DNA of 6,099 bases from Bryobacteraceae bacterium (GTDB lineage Bacteria; Acidobacteriota; Terriglobia; Bryobacterales; Bryobacteraceae): assembly GCA_019686145.1 (NCBI GenBank), contig JADGHK010000170.1, positions 1 to 6,099 of the forward strand, written 5' to 3'. Under the pieces are notes generated by a model. It did no database searches. It was not told the origin of the DNA and worked only from the letters and a program-made list of their open reading frames with translations. How positions within the stretch are numbered: the stretch's first letter is position 1; each line of letters starts with the position of its first letter. The translations under genes and the position numbers were made by a program. Below are positions 1-5,624 of the stretch, one piece after another.

Positions 1-663
1 TCCACGGGCGCATCCGGATTCGCGCCTCTAGCGGTCCGCCCTCTGGCGAGCACAGCCCCGAGCGAGGCGCCCGTTCCCCTGCCCCGGTTCCTGACGAACG
101 CCGAGGGCGCCGGCGAGGCAGCCGGTCGGCCGTTATGGCGGCGTCTCCCTTGGCGGGGTTTCGCCCTGATCTCGCTGTTGACGGTAATTGCGGCTGCGCT
201 CTCCGGCATGGCGACCCGCATCCTCTTTGTACCTGCAAACGAGCCTTCGCTGGAGCTCGGTCTCAACGTAGTTGGCGACGTCTTGCAGGTCTCCTGGAGT
301 CGGTCTGCGCCTGTCATCCAAAATGCGACGGGCGGCCAGGTACGCATCGTAGATGGTCCAGCGCAGCGGGTCCTGCCCCTGACCCGGGACGGTCTGCTCG
401 GCGGGGCGCTCGTTTATACGAAGGCCAGCCATGACGTCGAAATCCGGCTGATTGTCGAGCAGGCGGGCGGCCGCAAAGTAGAAGCGGCGGTGCGCTACCT
501 TGGCGCGCAAGCCCTCGAACTGGGCCAGCCTACCCTCGCCGAATTGCGCGAACAGGTTGAGGAGCTGACGAAGGAGCGTGAGGCGCTCCATGAGCAAATC
601 GACAAACTGACGACGCGAGCCCAGATCGCCGAGCGCGAGCTTCAGAAGTTAACGAACAAGTAG
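1..663 (+). CDS. Membrane-anchored protein with beta-rich domain and C-terminal coiled coil (5' end outside window)
   Basis: The frame is open from the first base to a TAG at 661-663, giving 220 visible residues, so the true start lies upstream. A Pro/Ala/Ser-rich low-complexity linker (about 1-45) is followed by an Arg/Trp-rich stretch (46-52) and one hydrophobic helix (about 53-71, GFALISLLTVIAAALSG). The positive residues before the helix predict a cytoplasmic N-terminus and a periplasmic C-terminus. Residues about 83-167 alternate short beta strands (LGLNVVGDVLQVSWSR, GQVRIVDG, GALVYTKASHDVEIRLIV) and look like an Ig/fibronectin-like sandwich. Residues about 178-218 are charged with Leu/Ile/Val heptads and should form a coiled coil. 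I recall similar 'LQVSWSR...A.GG.V.I.DG' domains in acidobacterial membrane proteins of unknown role, but cannot name a family. A TTG at 178 would give a shorter product, but it would cut into the membrane helix and leave good upstream coding sequence unexplained. The missing N-terminus could hold an enzymatic or regulatory domain. Confidence 0.8.
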   Translation, partial: STGASGFAPLAVRPLASTAPSEAPVPLPRFLTNAEGAGEAAGRPLWRRLPWRGFALISLLTVIAAALSGMATRILFVPANEPSLELGLNVVGDVLQVSWSRSAPVIQNATGGQVRIVDGPAQRVLPLTRDGLLGGALVYTKASHDVEIRLIVEQAGGRKVEAAVRYLGAQALELGQPTLAELREQVEELTKEREALHEQIDKLTTRAQIAERELQKLTNK

Positions 664-664
664 C

Positions 665-680
665 GCCACCGCGTAGTGGC
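665..680 (+). terminator. Weak hairpin just after the first gene's stop
   Basis: GCCAC (665-669) pairs with GTGGC (676-680) around a six-base loop, starting two bases after the TAG stop. No T-tract follows, so it is not a standard intrinsic terminator. It could be part of a Rho-dependent end or protect the mRNA 3' end. This is a structural observation with weak functional support. Confidence 0.25.
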
Positions 681-688
681 CTGCATTC

Positions 689-708
689 AAGCGCAGGGCC
701 TAGTGCTT
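689..708 (+). terminator. Second weak hairpin in the 664-744 gap
   Basis: AAGCGC (689-694) can pair with GTGCTT (703-708), including one G-U pair, around an eight-base loop. Only two T residues lie at its 3' end and no U-run follows. It sits between the end of the first gene and the -10-like box at 731-736, where a transcription boundary would be expected. Chance occurrence in GC-rich DNA is quite possible. Confidence 0.2.
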
Positions 709-730
709 CGTGGGCAGCGGAAGCAGCGGC

Positions 731-736
731 TACAAT
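731..736 (+). promoter_or_regulatory. -10-like box TACAAT of the small gene, probably leaderless
   Basis: TACAAT matches the sigma-70-type -10 consensus at 5 of 6 positions and lies in an A/T-rich island (TACAATCATATA) inside GC-rich DNA. It ends 8 bases before the ATG at 745, so transcription should begin at or within about two bases of the start codon. No convincing -35 hexamer is seen 16-19 bases upstream. There is no purine-rich Shine-Dalgarno sequence before the ATG. Confidence 0.5.
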
Positions 737-744
737 CATATACG

Positions 745-987
745 ATGGGTCGCGCACAGATTGACGCCACCGCGGTAATCGGAAGGGCGCCGGAAGAGCT
801 TTCCATTACGGAGCGTTTTGCCTTCGCCGGAAAGTGGGTAGCGCTGGAGCGTTATTCGCCGCAGACGCTGCCGCTGCGGACAATCGAAGCAATCGGCAGC
901 ACGGTGACCGAGTGCGTGGAGCAGCTCCGCTCCCGCGGTGCGGACCCAGCGAAGTTCGAGTTTATCGTACTCACCCCGCCGTACTAG
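745..987 (+). CDS. Small protein, DUF5678-like (80 aa)
   Basis: The 80-residue product begins MGRAQIDATAVIG and ends LTPPY at a TAG. Residues 22-34 (TERFAFAGKWVAL) followed by a helix-compatible stretch (IGSTVTECVEQLRSRGADP, 50-68) and a final strand (FEFIVLTPP, 71-79) resemble the layout of DUF5678 proteins: 'Y.GKWVAL', then a small alpha/beta segment, then a hydrophobic strand ending in P. The assignment is by remembered pattern only, and DUF5678 has no established function that I know of. The ATG at 745 is preferred over an in-frame GTG at 676 because the latter would put the -10-like box and the A/T-rich island inside the coding region. There is no signal peptide or membrane segment, so it should be a cytoplasmic protein. 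It is a single gene facing thiF tail to tail; nothing nearby suggests a partner. Confidence 0.65.
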   Translation: MGRAQIDATAVIGRAPEELSITERFAFAGKWVALERYSPQTLPLRTIEAIGSTVTECVEQLRSRGADPAKFEFIVLTPPY

Positions 988-990
988 CTG

Positions 991-2013
991 TCAGCCGCCG
1001 ACATACCGGGCGTAGAGGCTGCGAGCGACGCCAGGATCCGTCGTTCCTTTCACAATGGCCCGTCCATCCGGGAAAATCGTCATCTCATACGGTGGAATAA
1101 AGAATCGCAGGGCGAATTCATTTGCTCTGACAGCCCCGACGTTCGACAGCCGGCTGGCCAGCGACTGCAGGTCTAACGGCCGCTTCCGTTCGTGAATTTG
1201 TACCGCGTTCCGCCCGCAGAGGCTGATCGGCGCGCGCCGGCGGCCGTTCAGGTGCTCGAAATCGCCTTGAGCGCAGCAGGCACAGGAGGGGTCCCTGGCC
1301 GGGAGCGGGATTTGACGGATGGAGCCGGTCCATACGTCAACAGTCGTGAGGTACCACTGAAACTGCGAGCAGTCGCCAGCGAGTATCCGCAGCGCCTCGG
1401 AAACCTGCAGCGAAGCAATCAATGAGGTGATGGAGTTCACGACACCGGCCGTCTCGCAAGTAGGCTGCGCTCCAGTGGGTGGATTTGGGTAGACACAGCG
1501 AAGACAGGGACCGTAGCCGGGGAGCACCGGCATCACCAGTCCATAGCTGCCCACAGCGGCGCCATAAATCCACGGAATTTTCTCCCGCACGCAGAAATCG
1601 TTGATGAGGTAGCGGACTTCAAAATTATCGGAACCGTCCAGGATCAGGTGGAGGTTCCCGAGAAGCTCGTCGATATTCTCCGAGGTCAGATCCGCTACGA
1701 CCGGTTCGACGGAAATCCCGGAGTTGATGGAGGCAAGACGGCGCGCGGCGGCGACGGCTTTCGGAATCCCTTCCTCGGCATCCCTTTCGTCGTAGAGCCA
1801 CTGGCGCTGCAGATTGCTCAATTCGACGTAGTCCCGATCGATCAGGCGAAGCATTCCCATGCCAGCGCGGGCAAGAGCGCCGGCGTGGAAGCTGCCGAGG
1901 GCGCCGCAGCCGACAATACCGACACGAGACTGAAGCAGCTTTTCCTGCCCCGTTTCACCGATGCCCGCAAACAAGAGCTGGCGGGAGTACCGATCCCGCT
2001 CCGTAGCCGTCAT
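991..2013 (-). CDS. thiF: ThiF/MoeB-family E1-like adenylyltransferase (340 aa)
   Basis: Enzymes of this family use ATP to adenylate the C-terminal Gly-Gly of a small sulfur carrier (ThiS or MoaD), preparing it for sulfur transfer in thiamine-thiazole or molybdopterin synthesis; they act in the cytoplasm. Numbered from the ATG at 2013, visible hallmarks are the N-terminal RYSRQLL (Arg8 is the usual arginine finger), the nucleotide loop GIVGCGALGS (about 32-41), IDRD (58-61), NLQRQ (67-71), a conserved Lys (85) and DGSDN (126-130). Two CxxC pairs (Cys170/173 and Cys244/247) should bind the structural zinc. Cys186 in PTCETAGVV matches the cysteine that ThiF uses for its thiol chemistry. A tail of about 80 residues starts at LCGRNAVQI (265-273) and ends near GTTDPGVARSLYARYVGG; it resembles the C-terminal extension of Bacillus-type ThiF and is not a rhodanese domain. 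ThiF versus MoeB cannot be settled: no thiS, thiG, moaD or moaE is nearby. An in-frame TTG at 2031 is rejected as start because the -10-like box lies downstream of it. Confidence 0.88.
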   Translation of the reverse strand: MTATERDRYSRQLLFAGIGETGQEKLLQSRVGIVGCGALGSFHAGALARAGMGMLRLIDRDYVELSNLQRQWLYDERDAEEGIPKAVAAARRLASINSGISVEPVVADLTSENIDELLGNLHLILDGSDNFEVRYLINDFCVREKIPWIYGAAVGSYGLVMPVLPGYGPCLRCVYPNPPTGAQPTCETAGVVNSITSLIASLQVSEALRILAGDCSQFQWYLTTVDVWTGSIRQIPLPARDPSCACCAQGDFEHLNGRRRAPISLCGRNAVQIHERKRPLDLQSLASRLSNVGAVRANEFALRFFIPPYEMTIFPDGRAIVKGTTDPGVARSLYARYVGG

Positions 2014-2021
2014 ATACAAGA

Positions 2022-2030
2022 ATCGTACCA
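2022..2030 (-). promoter_or_regulatory. Extended -10-like promoter of thiF, probably leaderless
   Basis: Read on the minus strand the sequence is TGGTACGAT: a TGn extension plus the hexamer TACGAT (2027 down to 2022). The hexamer ends 8 bases before the ATG at 2013, giving a leader of about zero to two bases. No Shine-Dalgarno sequence precedes the ATG and no good -35 is evident, as is common for extended -10 promoters. Confidence 0.5.
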
Positions 2031-2038
2031 ATCGATCC

Positions 2039-2047
2039 TGGTATCAT
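2039..2047 (+). promoter_or_regulatory. Extended -10-like promoter of the bamA operon, probably leaderless
   Basis: TGGTATCAT carries a TGn extension and the hexamer TATCAT (2042-2047). It ends 8 bases before the GTG at 2056, the same spacing as at the other two promoters in this window. There is no recognisable -35 hexamer 16-18 bases upstream; that stretch overlaps the thiF -10 region. Confidence 0.5.
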
Positions 2048-2055
2048 GGCGGTTT

Positions 2056-4986
2056 GTGACCAACGGCATACGGAGCATGCTGTTTCCCGCTCTTCTGGCT
2101 GGAGTCGCCGCTGGTGTTCTAATGGCTGCGCCGGTTGACTATGAGGGCCAGCCGATCGTAGCCATCCGGTTTGAGCCTCCGAATCAACCGCTGCCCGCTG
2201 ATCAAATCACTCAACTGCTCCCCTTTCGTCAGGGCGATAAGCTGAAGCTGAGTGATATTCGTCTGGCCATTCAGCGGCTCCACGAGAGCGGCCGCTACCA
2301 GGACATTGCTGTCGACGCTACGCGCTCGGGCGAAGGGGTTGTTCTCACCTTCAAGACCACCGGCAACTGGTTCATCGGACGGGTCACGGTAGACGGGGTT
2401 CCTCCCCCGCCAAACCGCGGGCAACTTGTTAATTCTACAAAGCTCGCCCTTGGCAGCGAGTACTCCGACGAGGACCTCCAGGCAGCCATCGAAAATTTGC
2501 AGGCGGTGCTGCGGAACAACGGTTTCTATGAGGCACGGATCAATCCCGTACTGAGCCGGGATCCCGACACAACAGAGATCTCGATCCGGTTCGAAGTATC
2601 GCCGGGTCCGCGAGCCCGTTTCGCCATGCCCATCATTAAAGGACAGCCGGAGCGTGACGCGGACGATATCAGCGCCGCCACGGGCTGGAAGCGCTTCTAC
2701 GGCATGCTCGGCTGGAAGACCGTCACGGAGAACCGTGTACAGCAGGGGCTGGAACGGATCCGGCGCTCGTACCTCGGCAAGGATCACCTTATGGCCCGCG
2801 TGACCCTGGATGGGATGGAGTATGACCCGAAATCGAAGACCGTCACACCCACCTTAACGGTCGATGCCGGCCCGCGAGTTACGGTACGGACACGTGGAGC
2901 GAGAGTCTCCCGCGGGAAATTGCGGGAGCTGATACCGATTTATCAGGAGCAGTCGGTCGACCGGGATCTTCTGGTCGAGGGCATGCACAACCTGGAAGAA
3001 CTGTTTCAGGCCGAAGGCTACTTCGATGTGAAAGTGTCCTTTGATGTTTCGAAGAGGCAGGACGGCAGAGAGGTAATCCTCTACAGGATCAACCGCGGCC
3101 AGCGGTCGAAGCTGGTGCATCTGGATGTTTCGGGAAACCAATATTTCGATGACGAGACGATCCGCGAACGGATGTATATCACTCCGGCCACCCGTCTCCG
3201 ATATCGCCACGGCCGCTTCAGCATGGACATGCTGGAGCGCGACAAGGAGGCGATTGCGGATTTGTACCGCTCAAACGGCTTTCAAAACGTCGAGGTCACT
3301 TCGCGCGTCGAGACGAACTTTCGAGGCAACGAACGCGAGCTCGGTGTGTTTATCGAGATTAACGAAGGGCCGCAATGGTTCGTGAGTGACCTGTCTCTGA
3401 GCGGCGTTGATCTGAAGCTGCTCCCGGAAGTCGAGGCAATGTTACAGTCCACAGCCGGTCAACCCTACAGCAGCTTCAACGTGGCAACGGACCGCGACAA
3501 CATCCTGAACTACTACTTCAACAACGGCTATCCCGAGGCGCGGTTTGAGTCCATGGTAAGTCCGGGCCCCCAGCCGAATACGGTGCGTCTTCAGTACATC
3601 GTCGAAGAGGGTCCGCGGAACTTTGTCCGCGGGATCCTGATCAGCGGCCTCGAAGCAACCAGCAGAAACCTGGTTACCAGCCGCATACCGATTACTCCCG
3701 GAGCCCCGTTGTCGCAGAGCGAGATGGTGGAGTCACAGAGACGCCTCTATGACCTGGGTATTTTCGCCAAGGTCGACATGGCGGTCCAGAACCCGGAAGG
3801 CCGGGAGCGCAACAAGTACGTGCTTTATCAGTTTGAAGAAGCGAGGAGGTATTCGCTCACGCTGGGCTTTGGCGCTGAGATTGCCCGCATCGGCGGCGGC
3901 CAGGGGACCCTCGCGGACCCGGGTGGCGGCGCCGGCTTCAGTCCGCGCGTGTCGCTGGGCTTGAGCCGCGGCAATATGTTCGGCGTCGGCCACACGCTCG
4001 GGCTTCTGTCGCGTGTGTCCAACATTCAGCGCCGGGTGGTTTTGAACTACCTGGCCCCGCAGTTCCAAGGCAACGAGAACCTGAATCTTTCCTTTAGCGC
4101 GCTTTGGGACGACTCGCGTAACATCCGTACGTTCACGTCGAGAAGATGGGAGGGGTCCGCCCAGATCGGACAGCGCCTGTCGCGATCGAACACGATTCAG
4201 TACCGGGCGACCTTCCGGCGGGTTACGGTGGACGAAAACACTCTTGTCATCCGCCCGGACCTGATCCCGGTCTTTGCTCAGCCCGCCCGCGTCGGGCTGT
4301 TCTCCACCACATTCATCCACGATCGCCGGGATGACCCCATCGAGTCGCATCGCGGGATGTACAACACCTTCGATATCGGCGTCGCGCACAGGATCTTCGG
4401 GTCGCAGCCGGAATATGCACGGATGGTCTGGCGAAACTCCACTTACCACCAGATCGGACGTGAGCTCGTGCTGGCCCGATCCTTCAACTTTGGCTGGCTC
4501 AAGAACTTTGGCGGCACGGAAATCCCTTTGCCGGAGCGCTTCTTTGCCGGCGGCGCGACGGCCCACCGCGGATTCCCTGAAAACCAGGCAGGACCCCGCG
4601 ATCTGGTGACCGGCTTTCCAATCGGGGGCAACGCCTTCCTTGTAAATTCAATCGAGCTGCGCTTCCCGCTCCTCGGCGAGAACCTGGGAGGCGTAATCTT
4701 TCACGATGCGGGCAACGTCTATTCTGACTTGGACGACATCAACCTCCGCTTCCGCCAGCGCAACACGGCGGATTTCAACTATATGGTTCACTCGTTCGGC
4801 TTCGGCCTGCGCTACCGCACGCCGATTGGCCCCATCCGGGTGGACTTCGGTTTCAGCCCGAACTCTCCACGCTTCGTGGGGTTTGAAGGAACACGCGAGG
4901 AGTTGCTGCGAGGCGGTGGAACACCGAATGTGCTGCAGCGCATCCACCAGTTCCAGTTCCACTTCTCGCTCGGTCAGACTTTTTGA
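2056..4986 (+). CDS. bamA: BamA/Omp85 outer-membrane assembly factor with seven apparent POTRA domains (976 aa)
   Basis: BamA folds and inserts beta-barrel proteins into the outer membrane; the POTRA array sits in the periplasm and the C-terminal barrel in the membrane. Residues 1-25 form a Sec signal (Arg6, hydrophobic core, LMAA before P26). Seven POTRA-like units follow, each ending in a 'GY/F..a.v' helix-strand turn: SGRYQDIAV (78-86), NNGFYEARI (154-162), GKDHLMARV (241-249), AEGYFDVKV (319-327), SNGFQNVEV (406-414), NNGYPEARF (489-497), LGIFAKVDM (567-575). The barrel covers about 600-976, with the Omp85 lid-loop signature as HRGF (837-840) and a C-terminal Phe after FHFSLGQT. At 976 residues it is longer than the roughly 810 of E. 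coli BamA, consistent with two extra POTRAs. The GTG at 2056 is chosen because it supplies the signal-peptide Arg and matches the promoter spacing; ATG 2077 (GGAG only one base away) is the alternative. A TamA-like role is possible, given the TamB-like neighbour. Confidence 0.93.
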   Translation: MTNGIRSMLFPALLAGVAAGVLMAAPVDYEGQPIVAIRFEPPNQPLPADQITQLLPFRQGDKLKLSDIRLAIQRLHESGRYQDIAVDATRSGEGVVLTFKTTGNWFIGRVTVDGVPPPPNRGQLVNSTKLALGSEYSDEDLQAAIENLQAVLRNNGFYEARINPVLSRDPDTTEISIRFEVSPGPRARFAMPIIKGQPERDADDISAATGWKRFYGMLGWKTVTENRVQQGLERIRRSYLGKDHLMARVTLDGMEYDPKSKTVTPTLTVDAGPRVTVRTRGARVSRGKLRELIPIYQEQSVDRDLLVEGMHNLEELFQAEGYFDVKVSFDVSKRQDGREVILYRINRGQRSKLVHLDVSGNQYFDDETIRERMYITPATRLRYRHGRFSMDMLERDKEAIADLYRSNGFQNVEVTSRVETNFRGNERELGVFIEINEGPQWFVSDLSLSGVDLKLLPEVEAMLQSTAGQPYSSFNVATDRDNILNYYFNNGYPEARFESMVSPGPQPNTVRLQYIVEEGPRNFVRGILISGLEATSRNLVTSRIPITPGAPLSQSEMVESQRRLYDLGIFAKVDMAVQNPEGRERNKYVLYQFEEARRYSLTLGFGAEIARIGGGQGTLADPGGGAGFSPRVSLGLSRGNMFGVGHTLGLLSRVSNIQRRVVLNYLAPQFQGNENLNLSFSALWDDSRNIRTFTSRRWEGSAQIGQRLSRSNTIQYRATFRRVTVDENTLVIRPDLIPVFAQPARVGLFSTTFIHDRRDDPIESHRGMYNTFDIGVAHRIFGSQPEYARMVWRNSTYHQIGRELVLARSFNFGWLKNFGGTEIPLPERFFAGGATAHRGFPENQAGPRDLVTGFPIGGNAFLVNSIELRFPLLGENLGGVIFHDAGNVYSDLDDINLRFRQRNTADFNYMVHSFGFGLRYRTPIGPIRVDFGFSPNSPRFVGFEGTREELLRGGGTPNVLQRIHQFQFHFSLGQTF
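2152..3852 (+). other. Array of seven POTRA-like domains within BamA
   Basis: Approximate residue boundaries by eye: P1 33-106, P2 107-187, P3 188-275, P4 276-352, P5 353-441, P6 442-523, P7 524-599. Several junctions share a 'G-P/Q-R' turn between the last strand of one unit and the first strand of the next (SPGPRARF, DAGPRVTV, NRGQRSKL, NEGPQWFV, EEGPRNFV), which makes the count fairly secure. P3 and P5 look longer than the rest. P1 and P7 are the most divergent at the N- and C-terminal edges. Confidence 0.75.
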
Positions 4987-5624
4987 TGCGCGCTCTGCTG
5001 ACGATCCTCGTTCTGATCTGCCCCGCAAGCGCCGAGATCGTCGACCGGATTGTCGCCACCGTCGGAAACATCGTCATCACAGAAAGCGAGCTTGTTGAGC
5101 ATCTCAGGATCGCGGCATTCCTGAACCAGGAGGAGGTCCGGCAGACACCGGAAGAACGCAAGAAGGCGTTGGAGAGACTCGTGGAGCAGGCCCTCATCCG
5201 CCATGAGATCGAGATCTCCCGCTACAGCGCACCCGATGCGGCATCCATTGAAAAAATCCTCGAGAACGTGAAAGCCCGGTTCAAGTCTGAAGAGGCTTAC
5301 CTGGAGGCGCTTGCCAAGAGCCAGATCAACGACGAGCAACTACGCCAGGCGATAAGCTGGCAGATCACGCTGCTGCGCTTCATCGAATACCGCTTCCGGC
5401 CAGGTATCCAGGTTTCCGACGAGGACATTCAGTCGTACTATGACAAGCGGTTTCTTCCCGAGTGGAGCAAGTCAAAGAAGGAGCCGCCCCCGCCACTCCC
5501 CGAGGTACGAGATCGAATCGCCCGGATTTTGACGGCGCAGCGCGAGGATGAGGCGTTAGATCAATGGCTGGAGCAAGCCAGGAAACAAACCCGGATTCGG
5601 ATTCACGAGGAGGCTCTGCCATGA
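4986..5624 (+). CDS. SurA-like periplasmic chaperone lacking a parvulin (PPIase) domain (212 aa)
   Basis: Residues 1-16 (MRALLTILVLICPASA) form a Sec signal, with cleavage likely before EIVDRIVATVGN. That mature start followed by IVITESEL (29-36) is the classic opening of SurA/PpiD-type chaperone domains ('D.IvA.Vnd.vIt.sEl'). Helices follow: EERKKALERLVEQALI (56-71), a charged segment to about 118, and LRQAISWQITLLRFIEYRF (119-137). VSDEDIQSYYDKRF (143-156) then leads into a Pro/Lys-rich linker (161-172) and a C-terminal helix PEVRDRIARILTAQREDEALDQWLEQAR (171-199) ending TRIRI. In SurA one or two parvulin domains sit between these segments; here only the linker is present, so it should bind clients without proline isomerase activity. 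The ATG overlaps the bamA stop (TGATG) and no Shine-Dalgarno is visible, so translation probably depends on reinitiation after bamA. The likely task is to deliver unfolded barrel proteins to the BamA encoded upstream. Confidence 0.82.
   Translation: MRALLTILVLICPASAEIVDRIVATVGNIVITESELVEHLRIAAFLNQEEVRQTPEERKKALERLVEQALIRHEIEISRYSAPDAASIEKILENVKARFKSEEAYLEALAKSQINDEQLRQAISWQITLLRFIEYRFRPGIQVSDEDIQSYYDKRFLPEWSKSKKEPPPPLPEVRDRIARILTAQREDEALDQWLEQARKQTRIRIHEEALP
5607..5613 (+). promoter_or_regulatory. Strong ribosome binding site of the TamB-like gene
   Basis: GAGGAGG lies 7 bases before the ATG at 5621, inside the 3' end of the SurA-like gene. It is the only strong Shine-Dalgarno sequence before any start in the window and fixes the start choice for the next gene. 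It contrasts with the bamA and SurA-like starts, which have none, so the third gene may be translated partly independently. Confidence 0.75.

Larger units (their letters stand above)
2022..2047. repeat. Imperfect inverted repeat spanning the divergent promoters
   Basis: ATCGTACCA (2022-2030) and TGGTATCAT (2039-2047) are inverted copies matching at 7 of 9 positions, with an 8-base spacer containing the palindrome ATCGAT. Each arm is the extended -10 box of one of the two divergent genes. The symmetry may simply come from two back-to-back extended -10 elements, or may also serve as an operator for a dimeric regulator. Confidence 0.45.

Noticed and set aside
133..597. Minus-strand 154-codon reading frame opposite the first gene
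   Set aside because: Its product is Arg/Gln-rich with no recognisable domain, while the plus strand shows a coherent membrane helix, beta domain and coiled coil.
676..744. Upstream GTG start extending the small protein to 103 residues
   Set aside because: The extra residues are Arg/Gln-rich and would place the TACAAT box and A/T-rich island inside the gene; no ribosome site precedes the GTG.
918..933. GGAGC...GCTCC hairpin in the 3' part of the small gene, as a thiF terminator
   Set aside because: Five-base stem in GC-rich coding sequence with no T-run on the minus strand downstream; expected by chance.
1648..2055. The bamA frame stays open for 136 more codons upstream, antisense to thiF
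   Set aside because: The upstream part mirrors thiF coding sequence, has no signal peptide at its start and no promoter. The signal peptide and -10 box place the true start at 2056 (or 2077).
2119..2787. Minus-strand 222-codon reading frame opposite POTRAs 1-3
   Set aside because: Low-information composition and complete overlap with conserved POTRA coding sequence.
3733..4566. Minus-strand 277-codon reading frame opposite the BamA barrel
   Set aside because: A GC-rich shadow frame lying wholly within well-supported bamA coding sequence; no domain, ribosome site or promoter seen.
4986..5033. Possible lipobox (LVLIC) in the SurA-like signal peptide
   Set aside because: The residue before the Cys is Ile, not Gly, Ala or Ser, and a better type I site (ASA before EIVD) follows, so a soluble periplasmic protein is more likely.
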